A stretch of 64,000 bases of DNA from Streptomyces albireticuli (GCF_021228125.1 NZ_JAJQQS010000002.1:62001-126000), one strand, 5' to 3'; positions 32,946 through 41,792 are shown, numbered from the stretch's first letter. Made by a program: numbers and translations. The notes: generated by a model from the letters alone, not told the origin.

Positions 32946-34067
32946 ATGCGAGTCATAGTCGTCGGAGCCGGCGTCCTGGGAACGATGCACGCCTGGCAGG
33001 CAGTCCAACGCGGCCACGAGGTCGTCCACATCGAACGGGAGCCGGAGGCCCGGGGCGCGTCCGTCCGCAACTTCGGCCTGATCTGGGTCAGCGGCCGGGC
33101 GGGCGGCGAGGAGCTGGAGACCGCGTTGCGCGCCCGCGAGCTGTGGGAGGAGATCGCCGCCCACGTCCCCGGCCTCGGCTTCCGCGCCAACGGTTCCCTG
33201 ACGGTCGTCACCGACGAGGCCGAACTGGCCGTCGCCCGCGCCGCCCTGGCCCGGCCCGACGCGGCGGCGCGCGGCCTCGAACTCCTCACACCGGACGAGG
33301 TCCGCGCCCTCGACCCCGCCCTGCGCGGCGAGTTCGCCGGCGGCCTCCGGTGCGCCCGTGACGCCGCCGTCGAACCCCGGACCGCCCAGCGCGCCCTCAA
33401 GGACGCGCTGCTCGCCTCCGGCCGCTACACCTTCCTCGGCGGCCGCGAGGTCCGCGACGTCGTCGGCGGGAACGCCGTCCGCGACGACCACGGCACCACC
33501 CACACCGGCGACGCCGTCGTGCTGTGCACGGGCGCGTGGCTCGGCGGCCTGGTGCGCGAACTCGCCCCCGGACTGCCCGTACGCCGCGTGCGGTTGCAGA
33601 TGATGCAGACCGCGCCGCTGGGCGAGGCGCTCACCAGCTCCGTCGCCGACGCCGACAGCTTCCGCTACTACCCCGCCTACGGCGGCGCCGCCCTCGACGC
33701 GATGGCCGCCGCCCGGCCCCAGCCCCCGGTGGCCGCCGCGCACAAGATGCAGTTGCTCATGGTCCAGCGCGCGGACGGCGGTCTGACGATCGGCGACACC
33801 CACGAATACGCGGAACCCTTCTCCTTCGACGTCACGGAGGACCCGTACGCGCACCTGACCGCCACCGCCGAAGCGCTCCTCGGCCGCCCCCTGCCGAGGA
33901 CCGAACGGCGCTGGGCCGGGGTGTACGCGCAGTGCCGCGACACCTCCCGCGTCGTGCACCGGGAACGGGTGCGCGACGACGTCTGGCTGGTGACCGGGCC
34001 CGGCGGGCGGGGCATGACCTGCTCCCCGGCGATCGCCGAGCGGACCGCCGACGAGCTGGGCTGGTGA
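32946..34067 (+). CDS. FAD-dependent oxidoreductase of the phosphonate-linked TIGR03364 type
   Basis: A 373-residue flavoprotein of the DAO/glycine-oxidase fold. The FAD motif is MRVIVVGAGVLGTMHAWQAVQRGHEVVHIE, followed by GASVRNFGLIWVSGR, a segment typical of the TIGR03364 group that occurs in phosphonate-use loci. The end has GVYAQCRDTSRVV and VTGPGGRGMTCSPAIAER. In this operon it stands where the transaminase PhnW would be expected, so it likely oxidises 2-aminoethylphosphonate or an N-methyl form to phosphonoacetaldehyde. That step is inferred from family and context. Confidence 0.85.
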   Translation: MRVIVVGAGVLGTMHAWQAVQRGHEVVHIEREPEARGASVRNFGLIWVSGRAGGEELETALRARELWEEIAAHVPGLGFRANGSLTVVTDEAELAVARAALARPDAAARGLELLTPDEVRALDPALRGEFAGGLRCARDAAVEPRTAQRALKDALLASGRYTFLGGREVRDVVGGNAVRDDHGTTHTGDAVVLCTGAWLGGLVRELAPGLPVRRVRLQMMQTAPLGEALTSSVADADSFRYYPAYGGAALDAMAAARPQPPVAAAHKMQLLMVQRADGGLTIGDTHEYAEPFSFDVTEDPYAHLTATAEALLGRPLPRTERRWAGVYAQCRDTSRVVHRERVRDDVWLVTGPGGRGMTCSPAIAERTADELGW

Positions 34068-34071
34068 GGAC

Positions 34072-34818
34072 ATGACCGACACCTTCCGTACAACCGGCAC
34101 CAGCACCGGCAACAGCACCGGCGGCGCGATCGGCCTCGTCGTGCTCGACATGGCCGGTACGACCGTCGCCGACGACGGCCTCGTCGAGCAGGCGTTCGCC
34201 GCCGCCGCGCACGTCCTCGGCGCCGAGCCCGGAAGCCCGGCCCACGCGGAACAACTCGCCTACGTCCGCGCCACGATGGGCGAATCCAAGATCTCCGTCT
34301 TCCGGCACCTCTCCGGCGGCGACGAGGAACGGGCCCGGCGCGCCAACGCCGCCTTCGAGGCCGCCTACGGGGACTCGGTCGCCGCGGGCCGCTGCGCACC
34401 CCTGCCGGGCGCCCGGGAGGCGATCGAGCGGATGCGCGCCGACGGCCGCGCCGTGGTCCTCACCACGGGCTTCGCCCGGGTCACCCAGGACGCGATCCTC
34501 GCCGCGCTCGGCTGGACGGACCTGGCGGACCTCACGCTCTGCCCCGCCGACGCGGGCGGGCGCGGCCGTCCCTACCCGGACATGGTGCTCACGGCTCTCC
34601 TGCGCACCCGGGCCGTGGACTCCGTCCGGCGGATCGCGGTGGCCGGCGACACCTCGTACGACGTGCTCTCCGGGCGCCGGGCGGGCGCGGCCGTGGTCGC
34701 GGGAGTCCTGACCGGGGCCCACGACGAGGCCGCGCTCCGCGCCTCGGGCGCGACCCACGTCCTCACCTCGGTCGCCGAACTGCCCGGGGTGCTCGCACGG
34801 GTGGAGCGCGGGTCGTGA
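34072..34818 (+). CDS. phosphonatase-like HAD hydrolase (PhnX-like)
   Basis: A 248-residue HAD enzyme of the phosphonatase-like group (TIGR03351). The nucleophile loop is LDMAGTTVADDG, the cap has MGESKISVFRHLSGG with a lysine that may form the Schiff base with phosphonoacetaldehyde, motif II is VVLTTGF, and the acidic motif is GRPYPDM with GDTSYDV. It would split the C-P bond of phosphonoacetaldehyde to acetaldehyde and phosphate. It starts 4 bp after the oxidoreductase gene behind GAGGAC and overlaps the next gene by 4 bp. Confidence 0.85.
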   Translation: MTDTFRTTGTSTGNSTGGAIGLVVLDMAGTTVADDGLVEQAFAAAAHVLGAEPGSPAHAEQLAYVRATMGESKISVFRHLSGGDEERARRANAAFEAAYGDSVAAGRCAPLPGAREAIERMRADGRAVVLTTGFARVTQDAILAALGWTDLADLTLCPADAGGRGRPYPDMVLTALLRTRAVDSVRRIAVAGDTSYDVLSGRRAGAAVVAGVLTGAHDEAALRASGATHVLTSVAELPGVLARVERGS

Positions 34819-36128
34819 GGCGGGCGGGCGGGGGTGCCCGTACCGGCCGGAGAGCCCGTGCGGCCCGGGACACCGCCGTCACCGGGACCACGGACACCGG
34901 CACGGCCACGGACAGCGGTCCTGCCGCGGCCCGTGCCGCCGAGGCGGACGCCGGTCCTGCCGCGGCCCGTACCGCCGAGGCGGACACCGGTACCGGCGCG
35001 GCCCGTACGACCGACCCGCCCCGGACCCACCGGCCCGCCACCGGCATCCGTCTCGAAGGCGTCACCGTCGCCTACGGCGGGAACACCGTGCTCGACTCCC
35101 TCGATCTCACCGTCGGGCCAGGCGAGTTCATGGCCCTCCTCGGTCCCTCCGGCTCCGGCAAGACCACCGCGCTGCGAGCGGTCGCCGGCTTCGTCCGCCC
35201 GGCGTCCGGGCGGGTGTTCCTCGGCGACCGGGATGTCACCGACCTTCCGCCGCACCGGCGCGGCGTCGGCATGGTCGTGCAGCAATACGCGCTCTTCCCG
35301 CACATGCGGGTCGACGCCAACGTCGCCTTCGGCCTGAGGGCGCGGCGCACCCCGCGGGCCGAGACCGCCGCGCGGGTCGCCGAGGCCCTGGAGACGACCG
35401 GCATGGCCGCCTACGCCAGGCGGTACCCGCGCGAACTCTCCGGCGGACAGCAGCAGCGCGTCGCCATCGCACGGGCGCTGGCCGTCCGCCCGGACGTCCT
35501 CCTCCTCGACGAACCGCTCTCCGCGCTCGACGCCCGGCTGCGCTCCGGGATGCTCGCGGAACTCGCCCGCCTGCACCGCGAACTGCCCGGCGTATCCATG
35601 CTGTACGTCACCCACGACCAGGTCGAGGCGCTGACCCTCGCCGACCGCGTCGCCGTCATGGACCGGGCCCGCCTCCAGGACTGCGGCACCCCGCACGACC
35701 TCTACCGGCGCCCGCGCACGGCCTTCACGGCGTCGTTCGTCGGCGACGCGAACCTGCTGCCGGTGACCGTCGCGGCGGGCGGAGGCGTGGAGTTCGCCGG
35801 GACGGTGCTGGACGTGCCGGTGCCCGCCTCCGCCGCGCCCGGGGCGTCGGCCACGCTGTGCGTGCGCCCGCACCTGGTCGGGCTCGGCGACGGGCCGAAC
35901 GTCCTGCGCGGCACGCTAGCGGAGCTGCGCTGGCGGGGCGCGACGCACCGCCTGTACGTCGAGGTGGGCGGGCACCGGGTGGAGGCGGACGTGCGGGAGC
36001 TCCGCGAGACGCCACCGCCGGGCACGGAGGTGTCCCTGCACTTCGCCGCGCGGGACGCGGTGCTGCTCCCGGCCGGCGCGGGTGAGGACGAAGGGGGTGC
36101 GGCGGATGGGCGCCGCCGGGCGGGGTAG
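34815..36128 (+). CDS. phnT: ATPase of a 2-aminoethylphosphonate-type ABC importer
   Basis: A 437-residue ATPase. Residues 1-76 are an unusual low-complexity extension (Ala/Thr/Asp/Gly-rich) that includes a 36-nt duplication at 34917-34952 and 34953-34988. The ATPase proper begins at IRLEGVTVAYGGNTVLDSL: Walker A LLGPSGSGKTTALRAV, Q-loop VVQQYALFPHM, signature LSGGQQQRVAIARALA, Walker B VLLLDEPLSALDARLR, H-loop VTHDQVEALTLADR. A TOBE domain follows. A GTG inside the extension starts the frame, overlapping the previous stop by 4 bp; a later start would give a normal-length protein. It powers the two permeases encoded next. Confidence 0.85.
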   Translation: MRRAGGGARTGRRARAARDTAVTGTTDTGTATDSGPAAARAAEADAGPAAARTAEADTGTGAARTTDPPRTHRPATGIRLEGVTVAYGGNTVLDSLDLTVGPGEFMALLGPSGSGKTTALRAVAGFVRPASGRVFLGDRDVTDLPPHRRGVGMVVQQYALFPHMRVDANVAFGLRARRTPRAETAARVAEALETTGMAAYARRYPRELSGGQQQRVAIARALAVRPDVLLLDEPLSALDARLRSGMLAELARLHRELPGVSMLYVTHDQVEALTLADRVAVMDRARLQDCGTPHDLYRRPRTAFTASFVGDANLLPVTVAAGGGVEFAGTVLDVPVPASAAPGASATLCVRPHLVGLGDGPNVLRGTLAELRWRGATHRLYVEVGGHRVEADVRELRETPPPGTEVSLHFAARDAVLLPAGAGEDEGGAADGRRRAG

Positions 36129-37032
36129 CGGAGAGCGGGGCGCCGGGCGCCGGTGGGTCCTCGCCCTCCCGCCCGTCCTCGTCCTCGGGCTCGTCTTCCT
36201 CTATCCGCTCGCGCTCGTCGTCCAGCAGTCCGTCTCGCCGGACGGCGGCGGCCACTCCGTCGCCGCCTACGGGCAGGTCTTCGCCGAGTCCGCCTTCCGC
36301 GGCGCGCTCCGGAACACCGTGCTCATCGCCGTCGGCGCCACGGTCGGCGCGCTGCTGCTCGGCTTCGCCCTCGCGCTGGTCGTCGCCTTCGTCCCCTTCC
36401 CGGGCGGGAAGGCGCTGAGCCGGTTCATCGACGTCTTCCTCTCCTTCCCCTCCTTCCTCATCACCCTCGCCCTCCTCTTCGTCTACGGGACGGCCGGCAT
36501 GGCCAACGGCCTGTGGACCGGGGCGACCGGCGCCGCCGAGGGCCCGTTCGACTTCCTGCACACGCCCTGGGGCGTCCTCCTGGCCGAGGTCACCTACTTC
36601 ACGCCCTTCGTGATGCGGCCGCTCCTCGCCGCGTTCTCGCAGGTGGAGACCGCGCAACTGGAGGCCGCCGCCTCGCTCGGCGCCAAGGCCCCGCGGATCG
36701 TCCGGAAGGTGATCCTGCCCGAGGCGCTGCCGGCCCTCGCGGCGGGCGGCTCGCTCGTCCTCGTCATGTGCCTCAACGAGTTCGGGATCGTCCTCTTCAC
36801 CGGCGCCAAGGGCGTGACGACGCTGCCGACGCTCGTCTACGGCAAGGCGATCCTCGACGGCGACTACCCGGGCGCGTGCGTCGTCGCCGTCGTCGACATC
36901 GCGCTCTCCGTGGCGCTCTACGGCCTCTACCGGGTCCTCTCCTCCCGGGCCGCCCCCGCCGCCCCCTCTTCACGCCCCTCACGCCCCTCACGCTCCCCTC
37001 GTACGGACGGAGTCCGCCGTGCTCGTGCATAG
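36106..37032 (+). CDS. phnU: ABC importer permease (PhnU-like)
   Basis: A 308-residue membrane protein with six predicted helices. The start ATG 36106 follows GAAGGGGG and overlaps the ATPase gene by 23 bp; GTG 36082 is an alternative. The BPD-type EAA loop is LEAAASLGAKAPRIVRKVILPEALPAL. The GTAGMANGLWTG extracytoplasmic part matches the PhnU-type permease. The C-terminus is Ser/Arg/Pro-rich and read through the start of the next gene. It forms the channel with the next permease. Confidence 0.85.
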   Translation: MGAAGRGSGERGAGRRWVLALPPVLVLGLVFLYPLALVVQQSVSPDGGGHSVAAYGQVFAESAFRGALRNTVLIAVGATVGALLLGFALALVVAFVPFPGGKALSRFIDVFLSFPSFLITLALLFVYGTAGMANGLWTGATGAAEGPFDFLHTPWGVLLAEVTYFTPFVMRPLLAAFSQVETAQLEAAASLGAKAPRIVRKVILPEALPALAAGGSLVLVMCLNEFGIVLFTGAKGVTTLPTLVYGKAILDGDYPGACVVAVVDIALSVALYGLYRVLSSRAAPAAPSSRPSRPSRSPRTDGVRRARA

Positions 37033-37816
37033 CCGCCGCGCCCGCGTGTGCGTATGGGCCGCCTTCCTCGTCGTCTTCCTCCCCGTCTTCGCGCTGCCCT
37101 TCCTGGTGATCGTGGCCGCGTCCTTCGCCACCGGCTGGAGCGGCGCGCTCCCCTCCGGCCCGACGCTCGGCCACTACCGGGACGCCGTCCGCGGCGACGC
37201 GCTCGACGCCCTCGTCACCAGCCTCCTGACCGCCGCCGCGGCGAGTGCCCTGGCCCTCGCCCTCGGCACCTGGGCCGCGCTCTCCGCCCACGCGCTGCGC
37301 GGGCGCGCCCGCCGGGCGATGGACCTGCTGTTCATGCTGCCGGTGGCCGTGCCCTCCGTGGTCGTCGGCCTCTCGCTCCTCGTGGCCTTCTCACGGCCGC
37401 CCGTGCTGCTCAACGGCACCCGCGCGATCGTCGTCCTCGCCCACACGGTCCTCGTGACCGCCTTCGCCTACCGGTCCGTGACGGCCGCGGTCACCCGCCT
37501 CGACCCGGCGTACGAGCAGGCCGCCGCGAGCCTCGGCGCGAGCCCGCCGTACGTGCTGTGGCGGGTGCGGCTCCCCCTGCTGCTGCCCTCCCTCTCGGCC
37601 GCCGCCGGACTCTGCTTCGCCCTGTCCATGGGGGAGCTGAGCGCCACGATGATGCTCTACCCGCCGGACTGGCTGCCCCTGCCCGTCAAGGTCTTCGCCG
37701 CCACCGACCGCGGCGCGCTCTTCTCCGGCGCCGCGCTCGCCGTCGTCCTGATGGTCACCACGCTCCTCGCGCTGTCCGCCGTCGCCCGGATCCGTACGAA
37801 GGCCACCTACCGGTGA
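37019..37816 (+). CDS. phnV: ABC importer permease (PhnV-like)
   Basis: A 265-residue membrane protein with six helices, starting at a GTG that overlaps the previous gene by 14 bp. The EAA loop is YEQAAASLGASPPYVLWRVRLPLLLPSL. The segment CFALSMGELSATMMLYPPDWLPLPVKVF is characteristic of the second permease of 2-aminoethylphosphonate and Fe3+ type importers. It pairs with the upstream permease. Confidence 0.85.
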   Translation: MLVHSRRARVCVWAAFLVVFLPVFALPFLVIVAASFATGWSGALPSGPTLGHYRDAVRGDALDALVTSLLTAAAASALALALGTWAALSAHALRGRARRAMDLLFMLPVAVPSVVVGLSLLVAFSRPPVLLNGTRAIVVLAHTVLVTAFAYRSVTAAVTRLDPAYEQAAASLGASPPYVLWRVRLPLLLPSLSAAAGLCFALSMGELSATMMLYPPDWLPLPVKVFAATDRGALFSGAALAVVLMVTTLLALSAVARIRTKATYR

Positions 37817-37854
37817 GCCGCCGACCGCTCCCTCCCCGAGAAGGCTGTCCCGTC

Positions 37855-38940
37855 ATGCCCGTCCCGCCCCGCCCGCACCTTCCCCGCTCCCTCCGGTCGG
37901 CCGCCGCCCCGGCCGCCCTCGCTCTCGCCCTCGGCGCCGTCCTGACCGGCTGCGGCACCTCCTCCGGCGGCGACGGCAAGGAGATCACCCTCTACAGCGC
38001 CGACGGCCTCAAGGCCGAGGACGGCGGCGGCTTCTACGGCAAGGTCTTCAAGGACTTCGAACGCGGGACCGGCATCAAGGTCAAATACGTCGAGGGCGGC
38101 TCCGGCGAGATCGTCCAGCGCCTGGCCCGGGAGAGGTCCCGCACCAAAGCCGACGTGGTCGTCACCCTGCCGCCGTTCATCCAGCAGGCGGACGGCAAGA
38201 AGCTGCTCGACACCTACACGCCCAAGGGCGCCGACAAGGTCGCGGACGGCGACAAGGACCCCGCCGGCAAGTGGACCTCGATCGCCGGCAACTACTTCTG
38301 CTTCATCTGCAACTCGGAGAAGCTCAAGGACACCCCGCCGAAGACCTGGAAGGACCTCCTCGACCCGAAGTTCAAGGGCCGGATCCAGTACTCCACGCCC
38401 GGCGTCGCGGGCGACGGCACCGCCGTCCTGATCAAGGCCATGCACGACCTCGGCGGCAAGGACCCCGCCATGGCCTACCTCAAGGACCTCCAGCGGAACA
38501 ACGTCGGCCCCTCGCGCTCCACCGGACAGCTCGCCCCCAAGGTCGACAAGGGAGAACTCCTGGTGGCCAACGGCGACGTCCAGATGAACTTCGCCAACAT
38601 GAGGTCCATGCCCCACCAGGGCATCTTCTTCCCCGCCGGGGACAGCGGAAAGCCCACCACCTTCGCCCTCCCCTACGCGGCCGGCCTCGTCAAGGGCGCC
38701 CCGCACGCCGAGAACGCCAGGAAGTTCCTCGACTTCCTCCTCACCGAGGAGGTGCAGCGCGACGTCTCGGCCGCGGGCGGCGGCTTCGCGGCCCGTACGG
38801 ACGTGAAGGCCGACGACCCGGCCGCCCGCGCGCTCGCCGGCCTCCTGCGCGGGGTCGAGGTCTTCCGGCCCGACTGGGCGGACATCGACGAGAACCTCGG
38901 CTCCTACGTCGCCGCGTGGAAGGCCGCCACCGGCAGCTGA
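37855..38940 (+). CDS. phnS: substrate-binding lipoprotein of the 2-aminoethylphosphonate importer
   Basis: A 361-residue lipoprotein. Signal peptide with lipobox LTGC (cysteine near residue 33); the mature protein is a type 2 periplasmic-binding fold: EITLYSADGLKAEDGGGFYGKVFKDFERGTGIKVKYVEGGSGEIVQRLARERSRTKADVVVTLPPFIQQAD. This opening is highly typical of PhnS-type 2-aminoethylphosphonate binders. It is tethered to the outer face of the membrane and feeds the two permeases. It is the last gene of the operon, 38 bp after the second permease. Confidence 0.88.
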   Translation: MPVPPRPHLPRSLRSAAAPAALALALGAVLTGCGTSSGGDGKEITLYSADGLKAEDGGGFYGKVFKDFERGTGIKVKYVEGGSGEIVQRLARERSRTKADVVVTLPPFIQQADGKKLLDTYTPKGADKVADGDKDPAGKWTSIAGNYFCFICNSEKLKDTPPKTWKDLLDPKFKGRIQYSTPGVAGDGTAVLIKAMHDLGGKDPAMAYLKDLQRNNVGPSRSTGQLAPKVDKGELLVANGDVQMNFANMRSMPHQGIFFPAGDSGKPTTFALPYAAGLVKGAPHAENARKFLDFLLTEEVQRDVSAAGGGFAARTDVKADDPAARALAGLLRGVEVFRPDWADIDENLGSYVAAWKAATGS

Positions 38941-39039
38941 CCGCGGCTGATTAGGCTGGGGGTGCCGGGACGGCGCACGAGCGGTGCCGCCCCGGTGTCC
39001 CCAGCCCCAGCGAGGGGCGCATACGGCAGGAGTCCCACC

Positions 39040-39819
39040 GTGGCAGAGCGCAAGCCGATCGAATCCTGGCTCACCGACATGGACGGTGTGCTGATGCACG
39101 AGGGCATCCCGGTGCCCGGGGCCGACGCCTTCATCAAGCGGCTCCGGGACTCCGGCAAGCCCTTCCTGGTCCTCACCAACAACTCGATCTACACCCCGCG
39201 CGACCTGCACGCCCGCCTGGCGCGCATCGGGCTCGACGTGCCGGTCGAGAACATCTGGACGTCCGCCCTGGCCACCGCCAAGTTCCTGGACGACCAGCGG
39301 CCCGGCGGCACCGCGTACGTCATCGGCGAGGCCGGGCTCACCACCGCCCTGCACGACATCGGCTACGTCCTCACCGACCACGACCCCGACTACGTGGTCC
39401 TCGGCGAGACCCGGACGTACTCCTTCGAGGCGCTCACCAAGGCCATCCGGCTGATCAACGCCGGTGCCCGCTTCATCGCCACCAACCCCGACGAGACGGG
39501 CCCCTCGGCCGAGGGCGCCCTGCCCGCCACCGGATCCGTGGCCGCGCTGATCACCAAGGCGACCGGCCGGGACCCCTACTTCGTCGGCAAGCCGAACCCG
39601 CTGATGATGCGGGCCGGGCTCAACGCCATCGGCGCCCACTCCGAGACCAGCGCCATGATCGGCGACCGGATGGACACCGACGTGCTGGCCGGCCTGGAGG
39701 CCGGGATGGAGACCTTCCTCGTCCTCACCGGGCTGACCCGGGCCGAGGAGGTCGACCTGCACCCCTTCCGCCCCTCCCGCGTCGTCGACTCCATCGCGGA
39801 CCTCGTCGACCTCGTCTGA
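39040..39819 (+). CDS. HAD-IIA family phosphatase (NagD-like)
   Basis: A 259-residue HAD phosphatase with a C2 cap. The nucleophile motif is WLTDMDGVLMHEG, motif II FLVLTNNS, motif III in GKPNPLMM and motif IV MIGDRMDTDVLAGLEAGM. NagD-type enzymes hydrolyse small sugar phosphates and nucleotides. A GTG start at 39040 is set by GGCAGGAG. It has its own upstream gap (about 100 bp with a TAGGCT -10-like box at 38952) and probably its own promoter, so it need not belong to the phosphonate operon. Confidence 0.9.
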   Translation: MAERKPIESWLTDMDGVLMHEGIPVPGADAFIKRLRDSGKPFLVLTNNSIYTPRDLHARLARIGLDVPVENIWTSALATAKFLDDQRPGGTAYVIGEAGLTTALHDIGYVLTDHDPDYVVLGETRTYSFEALTKAIRLINAGARFIATNPDETGPSAEGALPATGSVAALITKATGRDPYFVGKPNPLMMRAGLNAIGAHSETSAMIGDRMDTDVLAGLEAGMETFLVLTGLTRAEEVDLHPFRPSRVVDSIADLVDLV

Positions 39820-39973
39820 CGCGCCGACGCCGTCGCCGGCCTCGTCCGTCGCCGGCTCGTCCGATGCGGCTCTTCCGATGCGGCTCGTCCGACGCCGACC
39901 GGCGTGCCGCGGCCGTTCCGGCACCGGATGGAGCAATGCCGCCACGGAGCGGATGCGCCCGCCGGGCCGCCCG

Positions 39974-40005
39974 GGTGAACCTTCTGGTGTACCAGGAGGT
40001 TCACC
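39974..40005 (+). promoter_or_regulatory. hairpin that covers the ribosome site of the next gene
   Basis: Two 15-nt arms (39974-39988 and 39991-40005) pair fully with one G-U wobble and a 2-nt centre. The 3' arm holds the AGGAGG ribosome site and ends directly before GTG 40006. It could be an RNA switch that blocks translation, or a DNA operator of about 32 bp. Confidence 0.7.
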
Positions 40006-40809
40006 GTGGCCCTTTCCCGAACGGTCCCGTCCCGAACGGCCCCCGACCGCCCGTACCGCCGCCGCCCCGCGCTCTCCGTCCGCGCGGCCCTCTGCGGGGC
40101 CCTGACGGCCGTCGCCGTGTGCGCGGCGCCCGCGTACGCCCACCCTTCCGGCCACCCCTCCGCCCGCTTCCCGGGCAGCGCCGACGCCGACTACGGGCCC
40201 GTCACCATGTCCGGGACGATCGAGATGACCCCGGTCACCAGCCACCCCGGCGCCCAGGTCCAGCTGCGCCTCGCGGGCTGCGCCAGCGACCGGGCCACGG
40301 CCACCTCCGAGGCGTTCGTGGCCGACACCCGGCTGAACAAGGACTCCGCGGGCCTGTTCGCCGAGGCGACCGTCCGCTCGACCGTCGCGCCCGGCACCTA
40401 CGCCGTCCGGGTCGACTGCGACGGCCACGACGCCGTCGCCGAGGGCCGGCTGACGATCGTCGACGCGAACGAACCCCTGCCCGAGCGGCCCGGCAACCGG
40501 GCCCTGAACACCGAGGCCGGGGCCGGGTACGCGGCCGGGCCGGGGTCCGCCCATGACGACCGCGCCGCACACCCCGCCCAGGGTGAGCAGGGGCGCACCT
40601 CCCACGACGCCCCCGCCTCCCCCGCCGCCCCTGTCGACCCCGTCTCCGCCGTATCCGCGGGCAACGGCAGCACCTCCCTCGCCTCCGCCGAGCCCGGCAC
40701 CCCGGGCCTCGTCCTCGCGGGCACCACCGCGCTGATCGCCGCCGGGCTGATCTGGCACCGCCGCCGCAACGAGGCGGCGGCCCGCCGGCGCACGGAGGAC
40801 GACCAGTGA
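40006..40809 (+). CDS. secreted protein with sortase-signal-like C-terminus but no LPXTG motif
   Basis: A 267-residue exported protein. Signal peptide about 1-45 (VRAALCGALTAVAVCAAPAYA). Mature part: a beta-rich domain (residues 50-155) with TMSGTIEMTPVTSHPGAQVQLRLAGC and a second cysteine in VRVDCDGHDA, so one disulfide is likely. A Ser/Ala/Pro-rich spacer leads to a C-terminal hydrophobic helix (LVLAGTTALIAAGLIW) and a basic tail HRRRNEAAARRR. The layout is like a wall-sorting signal, but the place of LPXTG or LAXTG reads EPGTPG. It is followed by a sortase-like gene. Confidence 0.8.
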   Translation: MALSRTVPSRTAPDRPYRRRPALSVRAALCGALTAVAVCAAPAYAHPSGHPSARFPGSADADYGPVTMSGTIEMTPVTSHPGAQVQLRLAGCASDRATATSEAFVADTRLNKDSAGLFAEATVRSTVAPGTYAVRVDCDGHDAVAEGRLTIVDANEPLPERPGNRALNTEAGAGYAAGPGSAHDDRAAHPAQGEQGRTSHDAPASPAAPVDPVSAVSAGNGSTSLASAEPGTPGLVLAGTTALIAAGLIWHRRRNEAAARRRTEDDQ

Positions 40810-40872
40810 CGCGGGCGGCGGGAGCGGGCGCCGCGGGCAGCGGTGGCGGCTGAGGGAAAGACGGCCGATGTC

Positions 40873-41607
40873 ATGACGGAACCGCGCACGTCCGAACCGC
40901 GCACGTCCCCACCGGGGACGCGCCCGCCTTCACCGCGCACCGGCGGCCGCGGCCGCCTGGTGACCGGTGTCGCCTGGGCCCTCCTCCTGCTGGCCCTGTG
41001 GCTGTGGGGGCGGCAGGCCACCGACGGGCACGGGGCCGCCACCCCCACGGCCGGTGACGCCGCCGCCGCGGGCCGCCCCGCCGACCACCCGCTGCCGCCC
41101 GCCCACGCCCCGCTGCCCGGCGCCCGCCCGCAGCGGCTCGCCATCGAGGCCGTCGGCGTCCGGGCCCCCGTCGAGGACCGGGGCCCGGTCCCCCCGGGCA
41201 CCGCCGGGCCCCCGCCCCCCGGACGCGCCGGCACCGTCGGCTGGTACCGCGGCCCCCAGCCCGGCGCCCCCGGCGCGGCCGTCCTCGTCGGAGACCTCGG
41301 ACGCGGCGGGCACACCGGCACCGGCCGCCCGGCCGCCGCCCTCCACGACCTCACCGCCCTCGAACCCGGCGCGGAGATCACCGTCACCCGCGCGGACGGC
41401 ACCACCGCCGAGTTCACCGTCGAGGACGTCTCCGTCTACACCAAGGACGACTTCGACGCCCACAAGGTCTACGGGCCCCGCGAACGCGACCGCGCCGAGC
41501 TCCGCCTCATCGCCCGCGAGAGCGACGGGAACGGCGGCCGCGCCCACGGCCCGTACGGCGCGAACGTCGTCGTGTCCGCCTACCTGACCGGAGCCGGCCG
41601 CTCCTGA
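40873..41607 (+). CDS. class F sortase-like protein lacking the catalytic His and Cys
   Basis: A 244-residue protein with a Pro-rich N-terminus, one TM helix (about 30-48) and a sortase fold: RLAIEAVGVRAPVEDRG, GTVGWYRGPQPGAPGAAVLVGD, FTVEDVSVYTKDDFDAHKVYG, ELRLIA and NVVVSAYLTG all align with Streptomyces class F sortases. Two key places differ. The usual VGHVD histidine is Asp (LVGDLGR), and the usual LITCGG cysteine region reads LIARES. So it should be inactive as a transpeptidase. The start could also be GTG 40843. It follows a secreted protein that itself lacks the sortase motif. Confidence 0.8.
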   Translation: MTEPRTSEPRTSPPGTRPPSPRTGGRGRLVTGVAWALLLLALWLWGRQATDGHGAATPTAGDAAAAGRPADHPLPPAHAPLPGARPQRLAIEAVGVRAPVEDRGPVPPGTAGPPPPGRAGTVGWYRGPQPGAPGAAVLVGDLGRGGHTGTGRPAAALHDLTALEPGAEITVTRADGTTAEFTVEDVSVYTKDDFDAHKVYGPRERDRAELRLIARESDGNGGRAHGPYGANVVVSAYLTGAGRS

Positions 41608-41792
41608 GAACGCGCCCCGGCCCCCCGCGCCTCCCGCGGCTCACCAACTGCTCCATCGGGGCGACTTGACACCCGGTCGTCGGCGTACCGCACACCGTGG
41701 CCCGGCTCTCTGTGCAAGCATTGAAGGGACCGGTCATGTCCCGACGGGGCGTGGGCAGAACCCCTAATGGAAGTACACCCGAGGGGGAGTGG

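Noticed and set aside
39820..40005. Small gene between the HAD phosphatase and the secreted protein
   Set aside because: No start with a ribosome site; the repeated CCGACGCCG/CTCGTCCGATGCGGCTC stretch looks non-coding.
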